Below are positions 46,145 to 54,872 of a stretch of 64,000 nucleotides of DNA, one piece after another. Origin of the DNA: Crocinitomicaceae bacterium (GTDB taxonomy: Bacteria > Bacteroidota > Bacteroidia > Flavobacteriales_D > Crocinitomicaceae). A model generated the notes under the pieces. It was not told the origin of the DNA. It ran no database searches and saw only the letters and a program-made list of their open reading frames with translations. A program made the translations under genes and the position numbers. Position 1 is the stretch's first letter. Each line of letters starts with the position of its first letter. The DNA lies in contig JAHEMJ010000013.1 of assembly GCA_024643725.1 (NCBI GenBank), forward strand, positions 229,847-293,846, in the 5' to 3' direction.

Positions 46145-46693
46145 TCAATCAAGGTAACAGACAAAAATCAATTTGTGAATTGTATCACCTTTAAAATGAA
46201 TCATCATACTACTCGTAAAAGTAGAATCACTTATCACAAGCGGTTTACTTTTGTCCTCTGTCAACTTTAATATCTGCTGTCTTAGTTTTTCAGGTAGTGA
46301 CCGGGTGTTCTTCATATATGCATCGAAGATCAAGTTCGTTTGGGAATCATTCTTTAAATATCTGTAAAAATTTCGTCCTTTCTGAAGAATGAAAATAGTA
46401 TCCCTGGATGAAGACATCTCGTTAAAGAATCGTTTATAGGTAGTGTAATCATTCACTTCTCTTGATAAAAAAGTGCAATACGCATCGATTAATTCAGTAT
46501 TGGATACCGAGGTTTGATTTGTGGTATCGAAGTAATCAAGTTGTGCAATTTTTTCATCCATCTGCCAATAACTGACGGAATCAATCTCTACTACTTTTTT
46601 AGTTACATCGTCCCCTATCCTTTTTTCCTTCTTGTTTGGATGTGCACATGAGGCAAAAAACAATAAGGCGAACATCATTTTTTTCATATTCAT
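46145..46693 (-). CDS. Small lipoprotein of unknown function
   Basis: The 182-residue protein has a lipoprotein signal (MKKMMFALLFFASC, lipobox FASC). The mature part is helical and charged (KLTEDKSKPLVISDSTF). An ATG two codons downstream of the chosen start is equally possible. No family recognised. It heads the minus-strand run of small genes. Confidence 0.6.
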   Translation of the reverse strand: MNMKKMMFALLFFASCAHPNKKEKRIGDDVTKKVVEIDSVSYWQMDEKIAQLDYFDTTNQTSVSNTELIDAYCTFLSREVNDYTTYKRFFNEMSSSRDTIFILQKGRNFYRYLKNDSQTNLIFDAYMKNTRSLPEKLRQQILKLTEDKSKPLVISDSTFTSSMMIHFKGDTIHKLIFVCYLD

Positions 46694-46815
46694 ATCACTG
46701 AATTACTTGATACCAATCCACTTGCTCGTATAAAGGTAAATCTTTATCCTCATAAATTGACTGACAATGACTCAATCCATTTTTATTGTAACTTCACTAC
46801 GCTAAAGATCCTATT

Positions 46816-47784
46816 ATGAACGTTCGGCTCTTCTTTTTCTTTTTACTTTTTGGCCATCTAGCTGTTGGACAAGAACTAAGTCCCTGTGGGAATGTGATCA
46901 AAACCTGTGACTTTCGAAACGTGAAGAATTGTTACAACCTATTATCCTACGATGACCAACGCAATCTGTACTTGCTGAAAAAGGACTTCGCTACTCCATA
47001 CAATGGAACTTGTTCTACTTGTCATCAGAATGGTTACTTGGAAGAATCCCTCACGATTGTCAATGGTTACCGCGACGGCATCGATACGTCGTACTTTAGC
47101 AATGGCTGTCGACAGTCGATTCAAGCCTATGCCATGGGGAAATTGAACGGGAAAAGCACCGTTTTCTACGAATCAGGAAGAAAAGAACGGGAAATCAACC
47201 ATGTGAATAATTTGCTGCAAGGAACCTACATCCTCTTTGATGACAATGAACGAAACGATACCATCGAACTGCACACCTACAAAAATAACCTGATGGATGG
47301 CGTTCAAAAATACTATTACCAAGGATCCAAACTGGGGAAGATGGTATATTATAAAGCTGGTCTTCAAGATGGTCCACACATTACCTACACAGACTCCGGA
47401 AAAGTGGAGATGCGCTTGAGTTACAAGCAAGGAAAAAAAGATGGGAAATGGACATACTACTACGAAAGCGGCAAAGAAGCACACATCGAAAATTGGTCAA
47501 ATGGATTAAAAAACGGCGAGTTTAAAACGGTGGACGAAAAAGGAATGCTTCTCCAACAAGCGTTTTACCAAAATAACTTGCCCATTGGAAAACACGTGGA
47601 ATATTATCCCGATGGAAAACTGAAATACCAAGCAAGTTACACCAACAAAAGCGAAAAACTCGAGGAGTTTAGCATCGATCAATTTGGGGTAAAAACAGAA
47701 CTTTATAAAAAGGTGGAGAAATCCAAAAAAGGTGAACCGAAGAAGGCCGCTGAAGTATCGGACGAAAAGTCAGAGGAACATTAA
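46816..47784 (+). CDS. Secreted YwqK/MORN-repeat protein
   Basis: The 322-residue protein has a signal peptide (1-18, ending AVGQ), a cysteine-rich N-terminal part (residues about 22-60: CGNVIKTCDFRNVKNC and CSTCHQNG) and then seven or so YwqK-type repeats, for example YYESGKEAHIENWSNGLKNGEF. A Lys/Glu-rich tail ends the protein. It resembles the larger gene at 10734 in architecture. The 3' end overlaps the convergent TauE gene by 4 nt. Confidence 0.72.
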   Translation: MNVRLFFFFLLFGHLAVGQELSPCGNVIKTCDFRNVKNCYNLLSYDDQRNLYLLKKDFATPYNGTCSTCHQNGYLEESLTIVNGYRDGIDTSYFSNGCRQSIQAYAMGKLNGKSTVFYESGRKEREINHVNNLLQGTYILFDDNERNDTIELHTYKNNLMDGVQKYYYQGSKLGKMVYYKAGLQDGPHITYTDSGKVEMRLSYKQGKKDGKWTYYYESGKEAHIENWSNGLKNGEFKTVDEKGMLLQQAFYQNNLPIGKHVEYYPDGKLKYQASYTNKSEKLEEFSIDQFGVKTELYKKVEKSKKGEPKKAAEVSDEKSEEH

Positions 47785-48548
47785 ATTCCGCCCGATAAGA
47801 TCAATAGCCCCATTAGCGTTAAAAAAATTCCAACCATCCATTGGATAAAGCGATAGGATACTTTGTTCAAGTAACGCTTTCCTAACAGTGATCCTGCAAA
47901 GGCGGAGAGTCCACCGATGATGAGATAGCGAACATTCAACTGTCCCAAAGAATTTGAACTGCTGTAAATGGAGATTCGGGAAAGGTCAATCAACAAGGAA
48001 ATCAAGGCACTGGTCGCAACGAACAATTGTTTATCCAACTGAATCTTGGACAAAAAAGCTGAACGCAATGCTCCTTGATGTCCGGAAAATCCACCAAAAA
48101 ATCCACTTAAAAGTCCTCCGAGTGGCAGAAAATACGGCGATTGTGAAAAAGGGAAGCGAATGGACTTCCACTCAAAAACGACAAAGAATAACATGAGTAA
48201 GCCCACGAAAAAGGACACATATGTCACGGATTTACCTTCCCAAATGGGCGATGCGTACATGTTACCTGCGTGTCCAACCAGATTCAAAACACTCGCTCCA
48301 ACTATGGCTCCAATCAATGCGGCAATGCCAAAGCGCTTAAACAGGTTTAAGTCCACATGCTTCGCCATCAAAGACAACTTAAAAATATTGTTCGCGAAAT
48401 GAACAAGCGCCGTAGCCAGAATAGCCAGCTCTATTGGGAAATACAGACTGAAAACAGGAAGTAAAATTGTTCCTAGTCCGAAACCTGAAAAAAAGGTCGC
48501 AAAAGATCCGAGTAAACAAACGACGGCAATGCTGATTTCACTTTCCAT
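47781..48548 (-). CDS. TauE/SafE family permease (second copy)
   Basis: The 255-residue membrane protein has about seven to eight helices and the glycine-rich half-repeats FATFFSGFGLGTILLPVFSLY and LPLGGLLSGFFGGFSGHQGALRS. This fits the TauE/SafE family but is distant from the copy at 13682. The HQGALRS version is common in a separate subfamily. The start at 48548 (MESEISIAV) is chosen, because the longer frame to 48680 reads through the threonine aldolase gene and its promoter. Confidence 0.83.
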   Translation of the reverse strand: MESEISIAVVCLLGSFATFFSGFGLGTILLPVFSLYFPIELAILATALVHFANNIFKLSLMAKHVDLNLFKRFGIAALIGAIVGASVLNLVGHAGNMYASPIWEGKSVTYVSFFVGLLMLFFVVFEWKSIRFPFSQSPYFLPLGGLLSGFFGGFSGHQGALRSAFLSKIQLDKQLFVATSALISLLIDLSRISIYSSSNSLGQLNVRYLIIGGLSAFAGSLLGKRYLNKVSYRFIQWMVGIFLTLMGLLILSGGI

Positions 48549-48554
48549 TTTCCT

Positions 48555-48562
48555 TATTTTTG
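48555..48562 (+). promoter_or_regulatory. -7 box of the threonine aldolase gene
   Basis: TATTTTTG is an exact TAnnTTTG match 15 nt before the ATG at 48578. It sits in the 29-bp gap between divergent genes; a TATTTTTA on the other strand may serve the TauE gene. Confidence 0.6.
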
Positions 48563-48577
48563 TTAAAAATAATAGGA

Positions 48578-49606
48578 ATGATTGATTTTCGAAGTGATAC
48601 CGTGACAAAACCGAGTGCAGCCATGAAGGAAGCAATGTTTGCCGCGGAAGTCGGGGACGATGTTTTTGGGGAAGATCCAAGCATCATCGCCTTGGAACGA
48701 TATGCAGCTGAACTGTTTGGAAAAGAAGCTGCACTCTTTTGTTCATCCGGAACACAAACCAATCAAATCGCGATCAATGTCCACGTGCAACCAGGCGGCG
48801 AAGTCATTTGCCACGAAGAAAGCCACATCTATAAGTACGAAGGTGGCGGCATCGCGAAAAACAGTGGTGCTTCCGTGCGACTATTGAAAGGCGACCGAGG
48901 ACGCATCGATGCGCAAAGCATTGAACAATGGATCAATCCACCGTTAGATGTCCATTTTCCCTTAACACAACTTGTTTCCTTGGAGGACACCGCCAATCGC
49001 GGTGGAGGAGCAGTATACGATTTTAAGAACATTTTAGCAATCAAAGCACTTTGTCAAAAACTTGGACTCCCACTTCACCTCGATGGAGCACGTGTATGCA
49101 ATGCACTCGCTGTGAATCAGGTGAATCCTGCGGAATATGGCGCAGCGTTTGATTCCATCAGCATTTGCTTGTCCAAAGGACTCGGTGCGCCCGTTGGATC
49201 CGTTCTCGTCGGAACACGTGAATTCATTCAAAAAGCACGACGCGTGCGGAAAGTCATGGGTGGAGGCATGCGTCAAGCGGGCATCATCGCTGCCGGCGGA
49301 CTCTACGCATTAACACACAACCGTGAGCGTTTGGTGGATGACCATCGTCATGCCAAGCAACTTGAAGAAACTTTTTTGAAACAAAATTGGGTAGATAGCG
49401 TTCTTGGAGTGGAAACGAACATTGTTGTCGTTCAATTGAAAAACGCAGCAAAACGCGACGAAATCTTGGCACAATTTATGTCCTTCGGGATCCTTGCCAT
49501 GGCTTTCGGACCAGGAATGTTGCGCTTCGTCACACATTTAGACATTTCCGCGGAGGATATTGATTTTACGTGTGAGAAGATTGGGGAGGTTGTTGTTAGT
49601 GATTAG
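48578..49606 (+). CDS. Low-specificity L-threonine aldolase (PLP-dependent)
   Basis: The 342-residue protein starts MIDFRSDTVTKPS, the hallmark N-terminus of threonine aldolases. HLDGARVCNA is the PLP-contact region, and SKGLGAPVGSVLVG contains the Schiff-base lysine. It splits threonine or allo-threonine to glycine and acetaldehyde. The reading that starts at a TTG (48560) is rejected in favour of the ATG at 48578. Confidence 0.93.
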   Translation: MIDFRSDTVTKPSAAMKEAMFAAEVGDDVFGEDPSIIALERYAAELFGKEAALFCSSGTQTNQIAINVHVQPGGEVICHEESHIYKYEGGGIAKNSGASVRLLKGDRGRIDAQSIEQWINPPLDVHFPLTQLVSLEDTANRGGGAVYDFKNILAIKALCQKLGLPLHLDGARVCNALAVNQVNPAEYGAAFDSISICLSKGLGAPVGSVLVGTREFIQKARRVRKVMGGGMRQAGIIAAGGLYALTHNRERLVDDHRHAKQLEETFLKQNWVDSVLGVETNIVVVQLKNAAKRDEILAQFMSFGILAMAFGPGMLRFVTHLDISAEDIDFTCEKIGEVVVSD

Positions 49607-49709
49607 TGACTAGTGAACAGAGCTCAGTGAACAGAAAAAGAACGAGAGCGGGAAGAATTAGCAGATTGGCACATTAGCACTCCGCCGCGGCGGAAGCACA
49701 TTAAATAAT
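49607..49709. repeat. Intergenic degenerate repeats with GC-rich palindrome
   Basis: The region contains short near-repeats (AGTGATTAGTGACTAGTGAACAG, then CTCAGTGAACAG and GCAGATTGGCACATTAGCAC). A perfect 14-bp palindrome TCCGCCGCGGCGGA lies at 49681-49694, very GC-rich in this genome. I see no gene in it. Confidence 0.6.
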
Positions 49710-51752
49710 ATGAAGCAAAAATTACGTTTCTTTTTCATTTTTGTACTCGGACTAACTTCTGTGATGTGGTCTCAGGATGATCCTTGTGGTACGGATGATA
49801 AAAAGATTCGAAAATTGTTGACGGAAGCGCTCGCAGCGAATGATTTCACAAGCCAGACGGCGCAATTTAGCGAGTTAATGCGCAAGTACCCCAATCATGC
49901 GGAGAGTTACTATTACTATGCCCAATTGTGTTATCAGCAAGCGAGTTTCAAATTGAAAGCGGATCCAAATTCAGCGGAGGGAGAAGGACTTTTAAAGAAA
50001 GCGATTTTATTCTACCAAACAACGACACAGAAATGTCCAAGTTTTCACTCCGATTGCTACTATTACTGTGGTAAAGTGCTCTATAACTATGGTGAGGACC
50101 AAAAAGCACTGCCGTTTTTAGAGAAATTCTTGGTGTTCGACAGCATCAATCCAAGTGGACTTTCCGAAACGTATGCGGTACAAAAAGCAGAAATTCAATC
50201 CATTGTCGATGACCTTAAGTTTCAGCAGGAACTCATCGAAAATCCAGTTCCCTTTGTCCCGAAAAAAGTAGGAGGCGTGAGTTCAGCTTTGGATGAATAC
50301 TTCCCTATGATATCCCCAGACAACGACTTGTTATTTTACACGCGCAAGGTCGATCGAACGAATTTGGGAGACATCGGCACCAATATCCGTGAAGAATTTA
50401 CGATTTCCGAGCGAGGCGCGTCGGATGTACTTTATTCTGTGGGATCTCCCCTACCGCAGCCATTTAACAACGGAACTTTTTACAATTATGGAACGGCCTC
50501 CTTGTCCGTGGACAACCGCGAAATGATTATTTGCGCCTGTAAGGTGGAAAAAGTCTACAACAAAGATTATTTGAATTGCGATTTGTACACGACCAGTTAC
50601 AGCCGAAGTGGACGCGGAGGAAACGATTTCAAATGGACTCCATTGGTCAATATGGGTCCGAACATCAACACGAAGGACGGATGGGAAGCACAACCGTCTT
50701 TGTCCGCGGACGGAAAACTCCTTTTCTTCGCAACATTGCGCAAGGGTTCGCGCGATAACGACATTTACTATTCCGAGAAACAAGCGGACGGAACCTGGAG
50801 TGTAGCGAAACCATTTGACGTAGTGAACACTGCAGCGAAAGACAAGAGTCCATTTTTCCACCAAGATGGTGAAACCTTATATTTTGTATCCTCCAGTACG
50901 AAGTCCCGCAAAGGACTCGGCGGACTCGATATTTTTTACATCCGAAAAGAGGGTGACAAATGGACTGAACCGAAGAACATCGGATATCCCATCAACTCGC
51001 CGCAAGATGAACTCGGATTGTTTGTTTCCACGAGTGGAAAAGTCGCTTATTTCTCCACAGCCAAGGACGGTGACTGGAACATTTATGCCTTCGATTTATA
51101 CGAAGAAGCACGTCCAAAGGAAGTAGTCATTTTACGCGGGGAGTTGAAAGATGAAGCCGGAAATGCGGTGAGCAATGCGAGCATCGACATCACCTACAAT
51201 GAGACTGGGGAAACCGTCAATTTCAAGGTCAATGCAGAGGATGGAAAATACGCGACGGTTGTAAAGGTGGACAAAAAACAAGACATCACGTTAACGGTAA
51301 ATAAAGAGAATTATGCATTTCAGGCCCAAACGGTTAGCAGTGAACAATTAAATGACCGAAGCACACGACATGTCGAAGTAAAGACGATGCAGGTTGACAG
51401 TTTAGTTACCGGGAAACCATATACAATAGCCGACATTTTGTACACCACAGATTCATACGAATTAAACAAAGCGGCGCAAGTCATTTTGAATGGCTTCGCG
51501 AAGTATTTACAAGCCAATCCGAACTTGAACATACGTATCAACGGGCACACGGACGATTTAGGAAACGAGGAAAGCAACTTACAACTCTCCCAGGCCCGTG
51601 CAGAAGAAGTGAAGCGCTATTTATCCGAGAAAGGCGTTTCTGCAGAGCGTATGACAGCGAGTGGTTTTGGCGAAAGCATGCCACGCGTTGCGAACGAAGA
51701 TCCTGAGAGTCGGGCGATGAACCGTCGCACAGAATTCGAGATTGTGGAATAG
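49710..51752 (+). CDS. PorE-like OmpA family protein (TPR, beta-propeller, CRD, OmpA domains)
   Basis: The 680-residue protein has a signal peptide (1-21, ending MWSQ) and TPR helices at about 30-150 (KYPNHAESYYYYAQLCYQQA). PD40/WD40-like propeller blades follow (about 190-470: YFPMISPDNDLLFYTRK, QPSLSADGKLLFFAT, KSPFFHQDGETLYFVSS), then a carboxypeptidase-regulatory-like beta domain (about 475-560) and a C-terminal OmpA peptidoglycan-binding domain (INGHTDDLGNEESNLQLSQARA). This is the domain order of PorE, which links T9SS to peptidoglycan. Paralogues are frequent, so PorE itself is not certain. Confidence 0.85.
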   Translation: MKQKLRFFFIFVLGLTSVMWSQDDPCGTDDKKIRKLLTEALAANDFTSQTAQFSELMRKYPNHAESYYYYAQLCYQQASFKLKADPNSAEGEGLLKKAILFYQTTTQKCPSFHSDCYYYCGKVLYNYGEDQKALPFLEKFLVFDSINPSGLSETYAVQKAEIQSIVDDLKFQQELIENPVPFVPKKVGGVSSALDEYFPMISPDNDLLFYTRKVDRTNLGDIGTNIREEFTISERGASDVLYSVGSPLPQPFNNGTFYNYGTASLSVDNREMIICACKVEKVYNKDYLNCDLYTTSYSRSGRGGNDFKWTPLVNMGPNINTKDGWEAQPSLSADGKLLFFATLRKGSRDNDIYYSEKQADGTWSVAKPFDVVNTAAKDKSPFFHQDGETLYFVSSSTKSRKGLGGLDIFYIRKEGDKWTEPKNIGYPINSPQDELGLFVSTSGKVAYFSTAKDGDWNIYAFDLYEEARPKEVVILRGELKDEAGNAVSNASIDITYNETGETVNFKVNAEDGKYATVVKVDKKQDITLTVNKENYAFQAQTVSSEQLNDRSTRHVEVKTMQVDSLVTGKPYTIADILYTTDSYELNKAAQVILNGFAKYLQANPNLNIRINGHTDDLGNEESNLQLSQARAEEVKRYLSEKGVSAERMTASGFGESMPRVANEDPESRAMNRRTEFEIVE

Positions 51753-52020
51753 TTGATCGTTAAAGTACGCAGGATTGCTAATCCTTCGATTCAGATCTTC
51801 GGCACGCTATGCACTTCCACGCAACAAGGAAGATGAGGGTCGTTTCATCTTTTAAGCGCTAGACCTTTTTGTTACTTTTTGGGGCAATGCCAAAAAGTAA
51901 AAGAATCAAAAATAACCTTCTCTTTTATCCCCAACTTTTTGACATGATCCCATTCCAGCGAAACCAATACATCGCTAGGTTTACAATCCTGTGGTCACCT
52001 TCTCAAAAAAATAAACATAA
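51753..52020. repeat. Non-coding spacer with inverted repeat
   Basis: No gene is seen between the OmpA-like gene and the L19 terminator. An inverted repeat TTACTTTTTGG (51872-51882), 7-nt loop, CCAAAAAGTAA (51890-51900) is perfect over 11 bp. A shorter one, GGATT-GCT-AATCC, lies at 51772-51784. The larger may be a terminator or a dispersed repeat copy. Confidence 0.55.
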
Positions 52021-52046
52021 AAAAAGGGGATTCGATGAATCCCCTT
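52013..52046 (-). terminator. Intrinsic terminator of rplS
   Basis: On the minus strand AAGGGGATTC, loop ATC, GAATCCCCTT followed by a T-run. The stem is perfect over 10 bp (52024-52046). Confidence 0.88.
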
Positions 52047-52065
52047 CTGTATATTTTGCTGCAGA

Positions 52066-52422
52066 TTATGCAGTAAATTTCTTTTTCTCACGGATACGTG
52101 CAGATTTACCAGTACGCTCACGGAAGTAGAAGATACGTGCACGACGTACAGCACCTCTTTTCACGATTGTTACTCCATCAATGAATGGAGAGTTCACTGG
52201 GAAAATACGTTCAACACCGATATTTCCTGACATTTTACGAACAGTAAACGTTTCTGTTGCTCCATTTCCACGACGTTGTAATACAACACCTTGGAATTGC
52301 TGGATACGCTCTTTGTTACCCTCAACAATTTTATAAGAAACAATTACGGTATCTCCTGCACCGAAAACAGGCAATTCGTTTGCTACTGTTAGTTCTTTTT
52401 GAATTTCTCTGATAATGCTCAT
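52066..52422 (-). CDS. rplS: 50S ribosomal protein L19
   Basis: The 118-residue protein matches L19 throughout: [74 protein letters not shown]. It sits at the 30S-50S interface. It is a single-gene unit with its own terminator. A TTG-N17-TAATATTG promoter-like pair is seen upstream on the minus strand (52460-52487). Confidence 0.98.
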   Translation of the reverse strand: MSIIREIQKELTVANELPVFGAGDTVIVSYKIVEGNKERIQQFQGVVLQRRGNGATETFTVRKMSGNIGVERIFPVNSPFIDGVTIVKRGAVRRARIFYFRERTGKSARIREKKKFTA

Positions 52423-52459
52423 TTCACAATTTTTTTGCCGTTCAAACAGAAACGGGGTG

Positions 52460-52487
52460 CAATATTAGTAATTTTTTCTGAATACAA
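52460..52487 (-). promoter_or_regulatory. Promoter of rplS
   Basis: The minus strand reads TTG (52487-52485), 17-nt spacer, TAATATTG (52467-52460), one mismatch from TAnnTTTG. It is 37 nt before the ATG, leaving a leader of about 33 nt, the longest noted here. Confidence 0.5.
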
Positions 52488-52586
52488 CCACTTTTGAAAC
52501 AAATTTCTTGGTGATTTTTTAATTTCTTTCTTTTCAAGGTGCTTAGAGGTGATTCGCCCGACGACATTGGATCGTTCTCCTCGCGT

Positions 52587-53003
52587 TTACAAATAAAGGG
52601 ACAACAATACGAGCAACAAAATGATGCATCCGTAGATGATATATAATTGTTTATTGCTGTCCGTCGCGTCTGCCTCTACTTCCTTGTTTGCAGTCGGTTC
52701 AACTGTTGGTCGTTTTTCCTCCGCGAATGGACTTTCTTTCTTTGTGCTTTTTTGCTGAATGTATCCTTCCCACGGAAAGGAATAAGAGGATCCAAAACGG
52801 ACACGATCTCCTTCTTTTAGCAACTTGAATCCATCCAAGCGCTGGTTATTGATAAAGGTCCCCTGTTCTGAACCAAGGTCCGTAATAAACACGTTTCCTT
52901 CGGCATCACAAAACAGCTCCAAATGGTAGGGTGCCACATCGACAGACTCAATGACGAGTTGATTATCGGCCGCACTTCCAATACGTAGGTGAATTTTATC
53001 CAT
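52587..53003 (-). CDS. FHA-domain protein with C-terminal membrane tail
   Basis: The 138-residue protein has an FHA domain in residues 1-85: LRIGSAADNQLVIESVDVAPYHLELF, then ITDLGSEQGTFINNQRL. FHA domains bind phosphothreonine. A Pro/Glu/Lys-rich linker follows and then a single C-terminal membrane helix (LYIIYGCIILLLVLLSLYL), so it is probably tail-anchored. The start at 53003 (MDKIHLR) is chosen because the frame to 53087 reads through a TATCTTTG promoter box. Confidence 0.85.
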   Translation of the reverse strand: MDKIHLRIGSAADNQLVIESVDVAPYHLELFCDAEGNVFITDLGSEQGTFINNQRLDGFKLLKEGDRVRFGSSYSFPWEGYIQQKSTKKESPFAEEKRPTVEPTANKEVEADATDSNKQLYIIYGCIILLLVLLSLYL

Positions 53004-53024
53004 GAGTTTCGATGAAATACGAAC

Positions 53025-53032
53025 CAAAGATA
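53025..53032 (-). promoter_or_regulatory. -7 box of the FHA gene
   Basis: The minus strand reads TATCTTTG, an exact TAnnTTTG match, 21 nt before the ATG at 53003. Confidence 0.6.
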
Positions 53033-53135
53033 CGAAATCGCTAGGAAAAGTACGCATTCGAACAAAATGCGCACAGTTGACCAACAAATTGACAAAAAAA
53101 ATTGCATTTCGTTAATAAGTTCCTCCCCTATTTTG

Positions 53136-53165
53136 TTGCACGAAAGGGAACAACTCGTAATTTTA
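53136..53165 (+). promoter_or_regulatory. Promoter of the parAB-dapB operon
   Basis: TTG (53136-53138), 19-nt spacer, TAATTTTA (53158-53165, one mismatch to TAnnTTTG). The predicted start of transcription is about 12 nt before the parA ATG at 53183. Confidence 0.6.
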
Positions 53166-53182
53166 ACCTTCAGAACAATCGT

Positions 53183-53995
53183 ATGGGAAAAATTATCGCA
53201 ATAGCGAATCAAAAAGGAGGCGTTGGCAAAACCACAACAACCATTAATTTAGGTGGTTGCTTGGGTGTGTTGGAATATAAAACCCTCATTGTCGATGCTG
53301 ATCCGCAAGCAAATACGACATCTGGAACTGGCTTTGACCCGAAAAACGTGCGCAATATTTACGATTGTTTGGTGAATGGCGCTCATCCCAAAGATGTCAT
53401 TTTAAAGACAAGTAATCCAAATTTGGATGTCCTTCCCTCCCATTTAGATTTAGTTGGTGCGGAATTGGAAATGATCAATATGCCAAATCGCGAGTACTTA
53501 TTGAAGAGTACTTTGGAGAAAATCAAGGATGACTATGATTTCATTTTGATTGATTGTTCTCCGTCCCTCGGACTCATCACTGTAAATTCATTGGTCGCTG
53601 CGGATTCGGTTATGATTCCTGTGCAATGTGAGTATTTTGCCTTGGAAGGACTAAGCAAGTTATTAAATACGATTAAAATCGTTCAAGGACGTTTAAATCC
53701 ATCATTGGAAATTGAAGGAATGGTCTTGACGATGTACGATACGCGTTTGCGTTTAGCGAACCAAGTGGTGGATGAAGTAAAAACCCATTTCCAAGAATTG
53801 GTGTTTGACACGGTCATTCACCGAAACACGACATTAAGTGAGGCATCGAGTCACGGTTCGACCGTAATTATGCACGATGCATCCTCAAAAGGCTCGATAA
53901 ATTACCTTAATTTTGCCCGTGAATTGTTGCAGAAAAACGATCGCACAAAAATTGGTAATGACGACAAAATAATTGAAATTGATCATGAGCTCTAA
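53183..53995 (+). CDS. parA: Chromosome partitioning ATPase ParA
   Basis: The 270-residue protein has the deviant Walker A motif KGGVGKTTTT (11-20) and Walker B-like FILIDCSPSLGLIT, as in ParA/Soj. With ParB it segregates chromosome origins. The start at 53183 is chosen, since the frame to 53102 spans the promoter. It overlaps parB by 11 nt. Confidence 0.95.
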   Translation: MGKIIAIANQKGGVGKTTTTINLGGCLGVLEYKTLIVDADPQANTTSGTGFDPKNVRNIYDCLVNGAHPKDVILKTSNPNLDVLPSHLDLVGAELEMINMPNREYLLKSTLEKIKDDYDFILIDCSPSLGLITVNSLVAADSVMIPVQCEYFALEGLSKLLNTIKIVQGRLNPSLEIEGMVLTMYDTRLRLANQVVDEVKTHFQELVFDTVIHRNTTLSEASSHGSTVIMHDASSKGSINYLNFARELLQKNDRTKIGNDDKIIEIDHEL

Positions 53996-54872
53996 TCCGA
54001 AGAAGCAACCCGCATTAGGACGAGGTTTAAGTGCTTTATTGCAAAACTCAGATACCGACATCACCTCCATGAATGGTGCTACGGTTGGATCTGTTTCCAT
54101 GATTGATATTCATCACATCGAAGCGAATCCATTCAATCCAAGAACGCATTTTGAAAAAGAAGCTTTGGAGGAATTGCGTTTGTCCATTCTAACACATGGC
54201 ATCATTCAACCGTTGACGGTTCGCAAACTTGGACGTGACCGCTATCAGTTGATTTCGGGAGAGCGACGTTTTCGTGCTTCTCAATTGGCTGGTTTAACGG
54301 AAGTTCCGGCGTATATCCGCATTGCGAATGACCAAACCATGTTAGAAATGGCCTTGGTAGAGAACATTCAACGCGAGGACTTAAACGCCATAGAGGTTGC
54401 GATATCTTATGAGCGCCTGATTGACGAATGCAAATTAACGCAAGAACAATTGAGTGAAAAAGTAGCGAAATCTCGCTCACATATCGCTAACCATATCCGC
54501 TTATTGAAATTACCAGCTGTTATTCAAGCTGGCGTTCGAGATCAGGTGATTAGCATGGGACACGCACGTGCCCTGTTGAGTATTACGGATGAAAAAGAGC
54601 AATTGTTGGCATACCAGCAAATCATCGACGATTCCTTATCCGTACGTGCGGTTGAACAATTAGTGAAACCAACTAGCGCAGCAAGTCCAGCTAAAACGAA
54701 AAGCGAAAAAGTCAGTTTGACATCGACAGAATCCGTTTTTGCCTCTTTCTTAAGCGACAAACTGGGAACGAAAGTAACCATCGATAAATCCGGAGCCGGC
54801 AAAGGAAAGGTTCAAGTGCATTTCAAGTCAGAAGCTGAACTGAACCGCGTAATGGCTCTTTTGAATAAATAA
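53985..54872 (+). CDS. parB: Chromosome partitioning protein ParB
   Basis: The 295-residue protein has the N-terminal region LGRGLSALL that contacts ParA, the CTP-binding/GERRFRA core (ISGERRFRASQLAG, MALVENIQREDLNAIE) and the HTH (LTQEQLSEKVAKSRSHIANHIRLL). It binds parS near the origin and spreads by CTP-driven clamping. The ATG at 53985 lies inside the end of parA. Its presence suggests the replication origin may be close. No parS consensus was confirmed by eye. Confidence 0.94.
   Translation: MSSNPKKQPALGRGLSALLQNSDTDITSMNGATVGSVSMIDIHHIEANPFNPRTHFEKEALEELRLSILTHGIIQPLTVRKLGRDRYQLISGERRFRASQLAGLTEVPAYIRIANDQTMLEMALVENIQREDLNAIEVAISYERLIDECKLTQEQLSEKVAKSRSHIANHIRLLKLPAVIQAGVRDQVISMGHARALLSITDEKEQLLAYQQIIDDSLSVRAVEQLVKPTSAASPAKTKSEKVSLTSTESVFASFLSDKLGTKVTIDKSGAGKGKVQVHFKSEAELNRVMALLNK

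Noticed and set aside
48549..48680. N-terminal extension of the second TauE permease
   Set aside because: The extra 44 residues overlap the start of the threonine aldolase gene and the divergent promoter, and homology begins at MESEISIAV.
53102..53182. N-terminal extension of ParA
   Set aside because: The extension covers a TTG-N19-TAATTTTA promoter, and ParA proteins begin at MGKIIAIANQKGG.
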